Source of the DNA: Plazaster borealis
Taxonomy: Eukaryota; Echinodermata; Asteroidea; Forcipulatida; Labidiasteridae
NCBI GenBank assembly: GCA_021014325.1
Contig: CM037462.1
Coordinates: 17,380,135 to 17,444,134, forward strand
Direction of reading: 5' to 3'
DNA length: 64,000 bases
The notes under the pieces were generated by a model. It saw only the letters and a program-made list of their open reading frames with translations. It made no database searches and had not been told where the DNA came from. Shown one piece after another: positions 34,190 through 45,803 of this stretch. Position numbers and translations under genes: made by a program. The first letter of the stretch is position 1; each line of letters begins with the position of its first letter.

Positions 34190-34330
34190 ATTTTTAGTTT
34201 CAAGAATTTTGTATAAATAGAATTTAAAAAGAAGATTTGATTTCATACGAAAAAAAAGTCTTGTTTTTCTTTTTTTGATACACGCGAGACTTGCACGGTC
34301 TATTAGAGGCCAGTCTAATAAGCATCGAGT
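34190..34330 (+). repeat. Repeat pair member (with 44917-45037)
   Basis: CAAGAATTTTGTATAAATAG, GATTTGATTTCATA and GCGAGACTTGCACGGTCTAT occur in the same order at 44917-45037. The terminal CGAGACTTGCRCRGTCTATT is also an arm of the TCGCG element family. Confidence 0.5.
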
Positions 34331-34920
34331 ACCGCACAAAATAAAATAATAGATGGATTCAATTTTCTCTTCCAAAAATCAATATGTATCCCTTTGACTT
34401 TTCAAATTTATATTTGATAGTCTTAAAATAAGATTACTTCCACTGACATCTTTTCAATACTGTCAAATAATCCGCCCAGGAAGATGCACACAAAAAGGGT
34501 CTCGATTTCATGAAGGGACTGACTCTACATAAATACAAGAATTCCTCATCATTGGGACTCATGTATCACTTGTCAAGTAATCTTAAGAGGTATAGTCATA
34601 TCACATACCAGTCAAATTAGTGCTAACTTCCCATGGGGTTCGCCTCTGCTAATGGAGACTTGGATGAAAGGTTTTTCGCCTTCTTGTAGATTGTTTAAAT
34701 TTCATCTGATTGTGTGGTTTCACTGATCTCCGAGTCGACCACTCAGGGCTAGGTTTCTTGTGATGGATGCATTGTCGGTCTGTTAATTTGCTGGAGCACG
34801 TCTGATGAATTTTTTACCTGGATCTCCATAGTTGACCTTCTGGTATAGACCTTACAGAGGGAACACTTACTTCAGATTGTGTGTTTGTAACTCCTGTCTA
34901 TGCCCGCAAGGTGAAGAACG

Positions 34921-34946
<26 letters not shown>
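34921..34946 (+). repeat. Poly-T run
   Basis: About 26 consecutive T residues; possibly the reversed poly-A end of a retrocopy, but no copied sequence is recognised beside it. Confidence 0.8.
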
Positions 34947-34951
<5 letters not shown>

Positions 34952-35047
34952 TGGGCCCCCTCAAATAATTTTAGCTCCATTAGTGTGTGGAGGAATAAAA
35001 ATAGATTTTAATTGCAAGTATTCATGGAGTCTACAAATCTTTTGAGT

Positions 35048-35255
35048 AGGCCTGTGAGTATGAGGATTAGGACCAGAATGAGTACGCCCATGAGTATGAG
35101 AACGATGACCAGAATGAGTAGGCCCTTGAGTATGAAAACGAGAACCAACATGGGTAGGCACATGAGTATGAGAACGAAGACCAAAATGAGTCGTTCTTTG
35201 TATCAGAACAAGGACCAGAATGAGTATGAAAACGAGGACCAAAATACTCAAGATT
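35048..35255 (+). repeat. 36-bp minisatellite
   Basis: The units begin TGAGTATGAGAACGA and contain GACCAGAATGAGTAGG; about five to six copies are present, diverged toward the right. An 18-bp half-unit is visible (GAGTATGA, then AATGAGTA). Frames on both strands (35012, 34961) come from the repeat. Confidence 0.75.
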
Positions 35256-35672
35256 GAGACAGCATATTTACAGATTCAGTTCAAAACAACCAGACAGTTT
35301 GTTTGTTTTGTGTACTGGTGTTGCATTAGACATAATCATGACCTGATAAGGTCATGAACTCCCTCCATAGACCAGCCTTGCCTGCTTGACCAGCAATGAC
35401 CCCTTCTTAAGATCCCATCCTCTATGGTGCAATCTCCATGGGTGTTGTATATAACTGATCTCAATGTGAACCACATATGGTCCAATAATCTTTACATTCC
35501 ATCCCCCAGGTGCCCATTAGGTATTACAGGTCCAGTTCCTGATTCTGTGAAACTTTCTCAAAGCAAATGGAGCTGTAAACCTTGAAACCTTGAATAGAAA
35601 GGTCTCAAAGTTACTCGTAAAAAATTTGACAAAGTCTTACACTTTTCCTTTTTGCAGAAGACTGGAAAAAAA

Positions 35673-35772
35673 TAGCATATGCAACAGATACTATACATGT
35701 ACAGTGATACATATAGCATATGCAAAAGATACTATACATGTACAGTGATACATATATGTACAGTGATACATA
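35673..35772 (+). repeat. 41-bp tandem repeat
   Basis: TAGCATATGCAACAGATACT followed by ATACATGTACAGTGATACATA occurs twice with one base changed. A third partial unit, TATGTACAGTGATACATA, follows. Confidence 0.8.
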
Positions 35773-36489
35773 TAGACTAACAAGCATAAATACTGTAGGG
35801 CCTACCCACTTGCTCTGATTTTGTTTACTGAAAATTTGTTTTTGTAATAAATCTGTAGAGAAAAAACATTTAGGCCCTTTTGAAAAAAGTTGCTTTTTGG
35901 ATGAACAGTTTTGCATATTTGCTATCATTTCTACACGGACACAAATTGCATTTTCGATATTGTGACTCCCTTTTTATGAACAATGTGTTCAATACAAATT
36001 AATAAAAAGTTGATTTAAATGACATTGGCAGATAATACAGTAGGCTCCTAATTTCATGTACATCTGCCGATCTAGTTTACATTTAATGACATTATTTCGC
36101 TCAGCCATGCACAACATACAGATGCTGTCCCACAAGGTCCCAATAATCCCACAAATACTTATTTCAGAATTTCTTTTCAACCGGCTGTAGAAATTTGTAT
36201 CAAAATAACACGCAACATTGGAAATGTTTTTAAAAGTGCAATCTCACCTAATTTTACCATGGACAATTAGGGCTTGAAATACCCACTCGACTGCCAGGCT
36301 TAATCGGGCTTTTTTTTTTACAGAGTGGGCCCGTAACCTCTCAACCGAACTCCGGCGGTCTAGTGTCGTCTCCGAACAAGTACTATGACACTTTTTCTAA
36401 TTGATTGGTTTTAGGTTTCCAGCTCAAAACCCCTTCAAAAAATTAAAATTAAAATAAAATAAAATATGTTTAGCAGATGACAAATATAC

Positions 36490-36935
36490 AAGAATGGAAG
36501 AAAACACCTTTGGTCTTTAATAGATGTTAACTTTGCATTGGGGATAAAGAATATTATTTTGCTGTGTCAGTGCAAAAACGTCTCCTAAAATAGCACTTAA
36601 GTTACGCGAGTTTGAAATTGTCAAAACATCGTATCTCGCTCAAAATAGTCCGGATATACCCCCCCAAAAAAGTATGGCCGAGATACAATGTTTTCGCACG
36701 GAACATTTTCAAGCAAGATACCAGGTTTTTGTAAAACCAGGATACAACATTTTTGCACCGTCACAACGATTTGTGGCTTATACCCATTCACTGATGTTTG
36801 TTAATCACTGTTTACAAAGTACTTTTGAGTCCTGTGAATAGGCATATTACTCATGTTGGATTCAAGCCCATGACCTTTGCCATTCTAGAGCAGATGTCTA
36901 ACCACTAGACCACTGAGCTTGCCTGAAAGCTAGTG
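36490..36935 (-). mobile_element. tRNA-derived SINE family 3, split by an insertion
   Basis: AGATGTTAACTTTGCATTGG at about 36520-36540 and CACTGATGTTTGTTAATCAC from 36787 match consecutive parts of the copy near 63.0 kb. Between them, about 36547-36780 is a foreign GTATCTCG element. The minus-strand tRNA-like head (CTCAGTGGTCTAGTGGTTAG, B box GGCTTGAATCC) lies at about 36853-36921. Confidence 0.6.
36547..36780. mobile_element. GTATCTCG element inserted in a SINE
   Basis: GTGTCAGTGCAAAAACGTCT begins the left arm, and ACATTTTTGCACCGTCACAA then CGA ends the right. CATCGTATCTCGC and CCGAGATACAATGTTTTCGC lie inside. It interrupts SINE family 3 after GCATTGGGGATA. The exact target duplication is unclear. 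Confidence 0.55.
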
Positions 36936-37655
36936 GCAGTTTGAATCCTATATTTTAGCAGCAGGTTAGTTACCACTAACAAAAAATAAAAACAATTTCT
37001 GGTCCAGTGGAAGTTCCCATCTACTAGATCTGTGATCTTGTAGAGATTTTCTTAAAATGTCAACCCTCTGACAGTTTTGAAACGGCAAATTTAAAATCTG
37101 GCAAAAGGCAGGTGTGCCTTGGAATTGGGAGGTGGGATTATTTGAGAAGTTCATACATGTATCTGCAGCTGAACCATAGAGGGTAAGCCTCAGGTTAAAA
37201 CTTGATGCACCAAATTGTTTCTGGGAAAGTGCGATAGAGAACACCTTTAAAGGGACAGTTTCAAGAACTATGTTTTGAGAGATGATCTTTTGGCATCTTA
37301 ATTCATTTCTTGGGTATTGCTTTTTTGTAACTAATTATATGGGTTTATATGGGTTTGTTCCACCCATTTTTTAAAAATGTATTATTCTCTGAGTTTTACT
37401 TGTGTACAGTTTAATCAGTCAGCGGTTTTATGTTTACATGCTTTGATTTGCCATTTTTTGTTTACTTTCTGCCTTTTTATTTGCTTTTGATTTTGATTAA
37501 AATTTTGATTAAACTTGTAATTTGTGAGGGTTTTGGGGAGGGCACATCTTTTGTGATGACGTTTTATTTTAACACTACCCTGGGCAGCCTCTCCTTATTT
37601 AATGACTTTATAAATAATTAATATGGCTCTGATGATTGCCAGGAGCCCTTATGAA

Positions 37656-38070
37656 ATAATAATAATAACACGCAGTTCTTATATAGCGCTTTATACTCCC
37701 GATGGGTGTCTCAAAACGCTCAGTATTTTACTACAAGGTAAGTGGAGTTACGTGTTGAACTATGAGACCTCTTCCTTTACATAGCACCATGTAATAGTTT
37801 ACAAGGTGCCGTGGTGCAATATGCAGCCAATCAAACCAGGAACACCGGGGCGAACCCCTTCTCTTTACGATAAGTGCACTGGGTTCTTTTACGTGCATTA
37901 CACAACACATGGGACCTACGGCTTAACGTCCCATCCGAAGGACGAAGCATGTGGTTAAGTGTCTTGCTTAAGGACACCAGTGTCACGTCTGGGATTCGAA
38001 CCCACACTCTGCTGATCAGAAACACCAGAGCTTGAGTTCGGAGTTCTTATCCGCTCGGCCACGACACGCC
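37656..38070 (-). mobile_element. tRNA-Leu-like SINE, near full length
   Basis: The structure matches the 33224-33656 copy with only scattered differences: AAT tail on the left, CTTATATAGCGCTTTATA next to the tail, a GGTTCGAATCC-type B box on the minus strand, and the GGCGTGTCGTGGCCGAGCGG head at the right end. High similarity of the two copies suggests fairly recent amplification. Confidence 0.8.
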
Positions 38071-38221
38071 ACATTGAACTAGTTTTCCTTGGAGGATTTA
38101 TGTGTGAACAAAATGATTTTTGGACTGCCTAGTTTTCACATATTGTGCACAGTCTCAGAATATTCAGTTTCTGTCATAAGAAATCCCATCAAATGAAGAA
38201 ATTGAGATGATATTCCGTTAA

Positions 38222-38272
38222 ATTACACATAAACGAATTGGAGCTATATTACACATAAACGAATTGGAGCTT
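38222..38272 (+). repeat. 26-bp direct duplication
   Basis: ATTACACATAAACGAATTGG then AGCTAT is directly repeated once; the second copy ends AGCTT. Confidence 0.85.
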
Positions 38273-41200
38273 GAAGCCAAAACATTCAGTGCAGGTAAGA
38301 CGTAGGGACGTACCAACATGCATTGCCTCAAATTGTATGCTATTAATACCCTTTAGCGACCATAGTGGGCCGGAAACGGCTTGTACCAAAATGCCCTTAG
38401 TGGCCACAAATGGCTGCAAGATCTGACCTACTTCCACCCAAACAAAAAGGTCAAAGAGAAGGTCGTGTCCTGAATTGACATTTTCCAATGTTTTCATGTT
38501 AACATAGTATCTATGTTTCGGAAACAAAACTGAATTTCTGTTTCATATAATTTTTTTTCAGACACTTACAAGTAAAAATTGTGTCCAAAACTAAATTACA
38601 TTAGCCATGTCGAGGCGTACGGTGGTGATTATACAGAAATGAATGGTCTCTAAAAGGTTTAGATGATAATCAACGTGTACAACCTCGGGTTTTTTCTCTC
38701 ACATTTTAAAAACAGGCCAAGAATTTAATTTTGTTCTGGCTGGCTGCCAATGTTCGCAGGATAGACTTGAAATCAATTTGGTAATGCATGTCGTAACTAC
38801 CCCCTAGAAGGAAATTGTGGGAATTACAGCAAGCTATGACTTGATTTCAGTTTGGCTGGCATCTCTGTACACAAGCACCGTCAGTCCTAAAGACTTTTCG
38901 CCATCCCAGAAAATACAAAAAGTTTGCTCTTAATTTAAGTTGTGAATTTGGTTTGCCGCGAGTGCCATTATGGCCAAATTGTCCTTGCCATCAGATGGGT
39001 TGTTGATATTCTTTGAATTTTACCTTTGTGCTTTGTGGTAAATTAAATTACCCAGGGCTGGCCAGTGGCCAGTGGGTGTGTAAAGGTCTTAATTCGTACC
39101 CATAAGAAACGTTGCCAAAAACACTGGAGGGAACAAAACTCCTACTCATTATCAAAACTTTATCAGATACTTTTTTTTGTATAAAGGGCAGATGTCTATC
39201 TTACTTAAAGCACCAGACTATTTATTAGAAATGGTTATAACTTTAGGGGGAAATGTAAAAGCTTAACGGCGCCCAACCTAACTCAGTTAATGTTGTGAAC
39301 GGAGGTGCTTAATCTGTGCACTGACATGCAGCTGCAGAAATACTAAGACATATGGACAGTCGTCGAGGGGAACAACTTTTTGTCGGCTGCCAGTCCCGAT
39401 CACTCTTCAGTTTCAAGCCTGGCGGGCGTAAAACAACACGTTATTTACCTACGGTTTGCAACTGTAGACTAAAGTTAGCGTATTGATCAAGCTGTCCTTC
39501 TGGCTACTGAGGTGGCGACCCATTTTGTTAAGCGCTGTGCTAACGAGCGCGGATTCAGGGACTTGTGTTTTCGGCTGAGCAAATAGCTGGGCAACGGTCG
39601 TTGCGACACAATGCTTACGTATTGACGAAGCGTTGCACTCTGTCAATGAAAAACGCTGTCGGGGAAATCTTAGACAATCTGGTAAAACCCTAACCAAACT
39701 TAGCGAGATGCGGATTTAAGTTTGGAGTTTGTGTTTAACGCGCAGTGCAAGTCAAGTCTTTAAACTTTAATCATGAGGATTAGGAGTTCGATTTGGAAGT
39801 AAAATCCTCTTTTAAACAGAAGGCTTTCCTCCTCCTAAACGAAAGCTTTCCGCTTTCAGATTGTCAGGAGGAAGCCTTACCTCTTCCTTATGAACTTCAC
39901 AAATCTCCCTTGTAATTAAAGGAAAACAGCGGAGAAGAAACTTTAAGTGCTTTGGTGACCTTAAGATCCAACGTTTCTCCTGGGAAGTAGTTGGGTTGAT
40001 TTCTTTTGATACAATGACGTTAAGAAGTTCTTGCATACTCTAGCATTACTTTTACACTTTGTGGCCAATTAATATCAACATCGGACACATGTGTCATGAC
40101 TTTTTTTGCTAATGTACACAGATCATCAATATGCATTCTGCTTTGTAATCCGCTTCCAATGACACAACATCTGTTGAGATAATTGTTGTACAAAATATTT
40201 GAGCGTATACTTACAATATATGCTTTTCAAGCCGATTTCTTTTTTAAAAATAGCTATAAACTGAGGCATAGAGGATGGTTTGGGAATGAAATGTTCACTC
40301 CAGTTCACTTTTCTAGAAGGCTAAGGTTGTAACCACCCGAGCACTCCATTATTGCATGACGCAAGACTCTTAACGATGCCCATTTACGATTTCTTAATTG
40401 GTCATAACTGGTGCTGTGGATGTGGAAGTTGTAATGCAAGATGTCAAGGTATTTTTTGTAAGTGCAAACTCTAGCCAGCATGTCTTATTTAAAATATCAT
40501 CAGTTGTCTAATTATACTATTTAGTAAATATACTCTCATCTGGGCAGTGATTGCTACAATTTGCAATGTTGTGAACAAAATCCCTCAAATTTCAAAATGT
40601 TCTCGAAGAAAGCACAGTTTTGGAATAGAAGATTTCATAAAATTGACACAAGTACAAGTTCGGACATTGGGAGTGTTTTTTTGCTTGTGTTTTTTTGTAA
40701 ACCACTTACCCGCCAGGATTTTCTAAACTTGTCAGTGCTTGCCAAATGCCAGTCATGCATGACCTTCAATAGTGTGAGGATGGAGCGTTGAAGCATCATA
40801 ATATCCATAGTGTCTTGGCAGGCAATTATTTTCTGATGAGAGTGTTTTAACGAGTATCGAGGGAGAAACATTCCTTCGCTTATAAAGTATTGCGATTTTT
40901 TTTCTTCTTTTTCGAACACCTCAAGGGGGCCTGCGTTCACATCTTTTCTGTTAACAGTGGGTGGAAGTAAAGAATGGCTGTGTTTATTTAATGAAGATTG
41001 TGTTTGAAATGCATACATAGAAGATAAGGTTGAGTTTGACCTACTTTCAGTTGATGGTCTCATGTGAAAGCCACATCTGTGAATTATTTGTGTGATTACT
41101 ACTTGAGTAGTTGGATCATGTGTATGTTAGAACATTTTTTTTTTTTTCCAAAGCCAAATATAGATATTGAGGGAAACATTAGGCATGATGGCTTGCCTGC

Positions 41201-42300
41201 ACCTAGTCCCTGATGGTTTACGACTCTGTATTATATTGCCTATATACTTCTCTGTTCAAATAACAAAAAACTGATTTGATGAATTGTGATAGTTTAGGCC
41301 TTCGATAATACTTACAACCTCTGTCGGGATCGTCAAATCCTAACATGCAAAAATCACCCCTAAATGCACGTTGAATTATTTGAGTAAACTTTGTGTAGTC
41401 AAAAACAATTATTCCTAATAAATGAGAATTCGATTTGATTAAAGATAATATTGTTCATTTAAACCTACGCCAAGATCAGATTCAAGAAATAAGATATCAA
41501 CAGTTTCCGCTTTCCACATCAATAATAAACCAGTGAGAAATCCGAAAGAACTGTCAGAATTTTGGGATACCTTTGGGCGGTGGAAATTTGAGCTATAGCG
41601 TGTGCAGTAGCAGAGATTCATGCATGTTTTTGGTTGAGGATTTCAGCTTTACATGATGGACATGGATACACTTTCGTAATTCTCCAAGGTGCAGTAATGT
41701 AACAATCTCATCTTGGATGAAGGAGTGGCTCTTGAAGACAACCAGAGCATCGTCATCGAAATGTTGAGCATGAAAATACAGGCCCTCCGAGGAGCAATTG
41801 TTTTTCTCCCAATACTTGATTGACACATGATATAAAAGATACTGTGTATCATTTTAATGTCCAACCAGAATTGATGTAACTCTACAAGTCTAAAATTATT
41901 TACAAAGGTACCAGCACTTGATCATCATTTTAATCATGTTATTGATGGCTCAATGCTAATCTACTCATATCATGCTTGAAACCTGTTAATATATCCCTTC
42001 AGCTAATTAAAACTAATTACTTTTTTCTTCTTCTTTTTTGCATATCGATTATGTTTCTACCTCGAAATTCTTTCTACTCTACAATTCTTCATACATGTAT
42101 ACGTACATAACAGGTGAGTACATTTTTTATAAATTTACATTCCATCAATTTATGTCGTGGTACAACCTAGAGTATTTCGAGTATTAATGTATGATGATCT
42201 GATAGATCTATTTGAAGGAAAGAAAGAGACAATCCTGTATTAAATTTTACGTACAGAACCCTAAGTTGCACCTCATGCTGTAAATTTGAGGGAATGAATT
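38273..42300. other. Long stretch without recognised gene
   Basis: It includes a GC- and CpG-richer pocket at about 39260-39740, with an 82-codon minus-strand frame that is not recognised, and the compound hairpin at 39820. The 142-codon minus-strand frame 40635-41063 reads as low-complexity non-coding sequence. Confidence 0.45.
39820..39878. repeat. Compound hairpin
   Basis: Outer arms AAGGCTTTCCTCCT and AGGAGGAAGCCTT (one bulge) enclose an inner hairpin GAAAGC-TTTCC-GCTTTC at 39841-39857. Confidence 0.6.
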
Positions 42301-42308
42301 AAAAATGA

Positions 42309-42563
42309 GGTTTAGGTGACAACAGAAAATTTGTCGAGCTTCGTGCATTTGGCAGACTTCCTAATATGCAAGTTTTTAAGCCTGGAAAGATACCCTCACG
42401 GTCACATATCGTCAAGGGCAACGAATTTGCTTACATTATCATGAATAAAGGAAATGTCATAGCAGTGGGGCTACGTAAGGTTGAACAGCAACTGTGTATG
42501 CATCATCGAGAATTCAAGGTTGTAGGATCGCACACGGAAATTGTTTTTTTTACCGTAAATTAA
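42309..42563 (+). CDS. Short unassigned open frame
   Basis: An 84-codon open frame ends in TAA; its first ATG is at 42366. It contains MQVFKPGKIPSRSHIVKGNE and MNKGNVIAVGLRKVEQQ, which read more like a folded protein (alternating hydrophobic and charged residues) than most frames here. A TTTAG at about 42310-42314 could be a splice acceptor, which would make this a terminal exon, but no poly-pyrimidine tract precedes it. It may also be a fragment of a transposon protein. The family is not recognised. Confidence 0.15.
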   Translation, partial: GLGDNRKFVELRAFGRLPNMQVFKPGKIPSRSHIVKGNEFAYIIMNKGNVIAVGLRKVEQQLCMHHREFKVVGSHTEIVFFTVN

Positions 42564-43079
42564 GCCCATGCATTAAATCGTGGATCTGTTTCTATGACTC
42601 TGTGCCGTAGAACTTTGGAGTCCACCGCCACGAAGGGAAATCAATCTCCTTTATTAAATTATAGATAAACATTTTGTATTATTAATAAAAACCATTGAGT
42701 AGTTTTCAAGGTTGTAATGTTCGGCGAGGAACAGAGTTGATAATGGTAGCAGATGAGTTTTTTGTGTCCTCTCTTTCGATTTACGCTCTCCATGAAAAGG
42801 GTTTCAGATGTAATGGTGGCTTCATTCATTGTTTCATATAGTGACAGTGTACTTTGAAATATTTTATCTTCATGCAAAACATTAAGCTGCAAAAATTATC
42901 TGGAAATTGCTTATCATTTTTGCAGAAATACTCTTTACATTCAAAAGTAAAGAAGATGCATTTAAACTGAAAGGAAAAGCAAAACAAACTCTAGTAAAAG
43001 CATGTGCATAGTGTTAAAGGGTCTGTACATGTATACGTTTGGTAATGACTCTGAAAATTAATGGCAATCAAAAACTTAC

Positions 43080-43448
43080 TTAAAGGCACTGAACACGTTT
43101 TGCAATTGTCAAAGACCAGTGTTCTCACTTGGTGTATCCCAACATATGCATAAAATAACAAGCCTGTGAAAATTTGGGCTCAATTGGTCATCAAAGTTGC
43201 AAGAAAATGATGAAAGAAAAAACACCAATACAAATTTGTATGCTTTCAGATGGGAATAAAAACGTCTTGCAAGAAGTTTTTATTATTTTAGTGAGAAATT
43301 ACCTCTTTCTCAAAAACTACGTTACTTCAGAGGGAGTCGTTTCCTACAATGTTTTATACCATCAACAGCTCTCTGTTGCTCGTTACCAAGTAAGTTTTTA
43401 TGCTAATATTTGTTTTGAGTCATTACCAAACGTGTACGATACCTTTAA
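43080..43448 (+). mobile_element. TTAA-bounded MITE
   Basis: It runs from TTAAAGGCACTGAACACG to CGTGTACGATACCTTTAA and is the same family in the opposite orientation to the 21.4 kb copy. The central hairpin GTCTTGCAAGAAGT has one change. It appears to sit in an older relative, whose left part (ACGTTTGGTAATGACTCTGA, AAACTTACT) survives at 43018-43080. A 115-codon frame across it is repeat sequence. Confidence 0.7.
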
Positions 43449-44471
43449 ACACTGCCTGCAAAATCCCCCCCCCAAAAAGGTTGTTGCTCCAGCTTTTCAA
43501 AATCCTTATTTTGACCAGTGATCCAGGTGTATTTTTGAAGCTGAGAATTGATCGTGATAATTGCGATGCTTGCATATAACTACAGTTACCCCGCGGCGGT
43601 CAGACCGTGTGTAAAATAAGTCGTGGTGTGTTACGTACGACCAACTCATTTGGGGGTTTAACCAACTGAGGCAGTTTGCACGACAGCGAAGTTACAAAAA
43701 ATGGGAATAACTAAATGATGATGAAAGGGAAAACCAGCAACAAACAAATGGGTACAGGTCCAGATGTTGTATATAATCATAATGAATAGATGAATTTATT
43801 TACAAACAGCAAAGGCGAATCAAGGAAACTTACAATCAGTAATTAATGTAAAGCATGAATTAAAGCGACTTGGTATACATAAATGAATGTCAATATTTGG
43901 CCAAATTAGATATTTTAAATACCGTACAGTTTAGCACTGCAAGAATTTTGTGGACATTTAGAACAAATGATGATGAAATAAACAAGAAGGTCTCCTCAGA
44001 TTGAAATATCTGTGTCACAGCTCTCAGGAACGAAGAGCTCCCACAAAAGAGCGAAGTTGGCACTCCTAAAAAATTTTTAAAAAGGGTTTAGCATTTTCGA
44101 AAATGTCACTAAGATATGCTGAGGGTTGTCAAAAAAAAATGCATTAAACTCTGACATTGTAGAGCCTTCCAATGAACAATTTCCCTCGTTTATCAGAACG
44201 CTACACAAAATGTCTTGATTGCTGCTCAACTCATTATATGCTACCCAATATTAGCGTTCAGTGTGCACTAACATGTTCAGTCTAAATATTTGGCTATGAT
44301 GCAAAATTGCTAGACGAAATTCTTCCCTGCCTGAACTTATGACAGTATTAAAAAGGTCAATTTATTAACCCTGTGATACAGTTAATAGATTTGTCATTTT
44401 TTGTAAAACTTCCGGCTTTTTTATTCAACGAAGTAGGCCTAAGCACAGTTGGGGGATTGTGCCTTTTCTAT

Positions 44472-44575
44472 AGACTGTGCAAGTTTCGCTCATTATTCAA
44501 ACTTCCAGGACCATTGTGGTCCCAACCATATGGAGTTTTGCGTGGGCGGGATTTTCTTTTGTAAATTATTTTAGT
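44472..44575. mobile_element. Diverged copy of the TCGCG-arm element
   Basis: GACTGTGCAAGTTTCGCTCA, TTATTCAAACTTCC and AGGACCATTGTGGTCCCAAC follow the left half of the 47.6 kb element. The right arm is largely lost (TTTTGCGTGGGCGGGATTTT). Confidence 0.45.
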
Positions 44576-44756
44576 TTACGTAGTTTATGGCCTTGAAAAT
44601 TACATTGATGTTGGGAATGTAATAGTAAGTGATTAACAATATGAAAGTAAAACAAATTCAACAAAATAACAAAGAAAAAACCTGAGAATAAGACTTGACC
44701 TCCGTTTCCGGTTACTTGTAAAAAATCAAGAATGCTGCCCAACTGAAGGGCATGTT

Positions 44757-44832
44757 TTCATTAAATCTATGAAATAGACGCACGCATTCGGGCATGATTG
44801 GCAAATGGGGTTTCTAACAATCAGCATCTTGC
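44757..44832 (-). repeat. Inverted partner of 11960-12035
   Basis: AATAGACGCACGCATTCGGG, CATGATTGGCAAATGGGGTT and TCTAACAATCAGCATC are the reverse complement of the 12.0 kb segment. Confidence 0.55.
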
Positions 44833-44916
44833 CCATAGTTTTAATTTTGTTTCAATGTTAATTCAAACAAATTATTTGTATTATACAAAAATTGTAAATT
44901 TATTTATAACAACTTG

Positions 44917-45037
44917 CTTTATTCCCAAGAATTTTGTATAAATATAATTTTTAAAGATTTGATTTCATAGAAAAACATAGTCTTCGTTCAAGTTTTGTTC
45001 TCGTTCTCGATATGCGCGAGACTTGCGCAGTCTATTG
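44917..45037 (+). repeat. Repeat pair member (with 34190-34330)
   Basis: CCAAGAATTTTGTATAAATA, GATTTGATTTCATAG and GCGAGACTTGCGCAGTCTAT match the 34.2 kb copy. Confidence 0.5.
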
Positions 45038-45379
45038 CTACACTACTACAAGGATGAGGGAAGAATCTTCCTCAACATCAGACAGCCTCCTTTCAGTATC
45101 CATATGTGCAAAACTTCTTTTAATCCTATCTATTCTCAAGAGCTTGCTATACAATGCTATGAGCAACGAGCGTTGGATTGGCGTCTGATAAATTTAACGA
45201 TTGATCGATTATAAAGGGCAGGGTAATTGAGTAAAGTCAGCTTATTAAATTGAAAACATATGATGAGATCTGAATTCAATAGAAAAAGAGCTGTCCGTGA
45301 TAGCCAATCTCATTTGCCATATATCTGAATAAATGGCTGTGTTGTGGCTATGGCTGGACCGCAGAAAAGTCCTAAAGAG

Positions 45380-45440
45380 CTCTAGCGCTATGCAACCTCT
45401 GGAAAAGGCGCCTATAAATGCCACCTTATTATTATTCTAT
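45380..45440 (+). mobile_element. SINE 3' tail fragment
   Basis: GAGCTCTAGCGCTATGCAAC and GCGCCTATAAATGCCACC lead into TTATTATTATTC, the layout of a SINE tail with an ATT repeat. No tRNA head is visible upstream. Confidence 0.35.
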
Positions 45441-45685
45441 TGCAATGTCACAGCCCATGTTTTTGCCAACTAAGTTTGGACAATTATGGGAAGCCATAAA
45501 TGCAAAGCAAAAACCGATAGCCACAGTTTGTAACAATGTTACATCAATTTTCAAAAGTTGTGTTAAATTTGTTGGAAACAAAGCAACCAATCATGGGATG
45601 TATCTTCTTTTAATTAAAAGTTTGCAGAAATGTTGAATTTGGACACAACATCTGTTTAACACGATTTAATGTTTTGCTAACATTC

Positions 45686-45803
45686 AGCCGTCCGTGCCAA
45701 TCGGCGCAGTTTGTTTTTGAGAAAGGTCTATTCTTCAATGTTATAGCTGCAGCAAATGGCGGAAGCCATAGCCGAAGTCGCTTGATTCGGATACGGCCCA
45801 GGG
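45686..45803. mobile_element. Degenerate copy of the GCTACGGC element
   Basis: GCCGTCCGTGCCAATCGGCG, the loop TCTATTCTTCAATG and GGAAGCCATAGCCGAAGTCG then TTGATTCGGATACGGCCC follow the layout of the 13.4 kb copy with weakened arms. Confidence 0.5.

Noticed and set aside
34921..34946. Processed pseudogene tail
   Set aside because: The T run could be a reversed poly-A, but the neighbouring sequence shows no recognisable reverse-transcribed gene or target duplication.
40635..41063. 142-codon minus-strand frame, the longest in the window
   Set aside because: The translation is rich in Ser, Lys and Leu without motif, codon use follows the local AT-rich background, and no acceptor or donor of quality borders it.
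43174..43521. 115-codon plus-strand frame
   Set aside because: It lies in a TTAA-bounded MITE and its unrelated flank. Parallel frames occur in the other copies.
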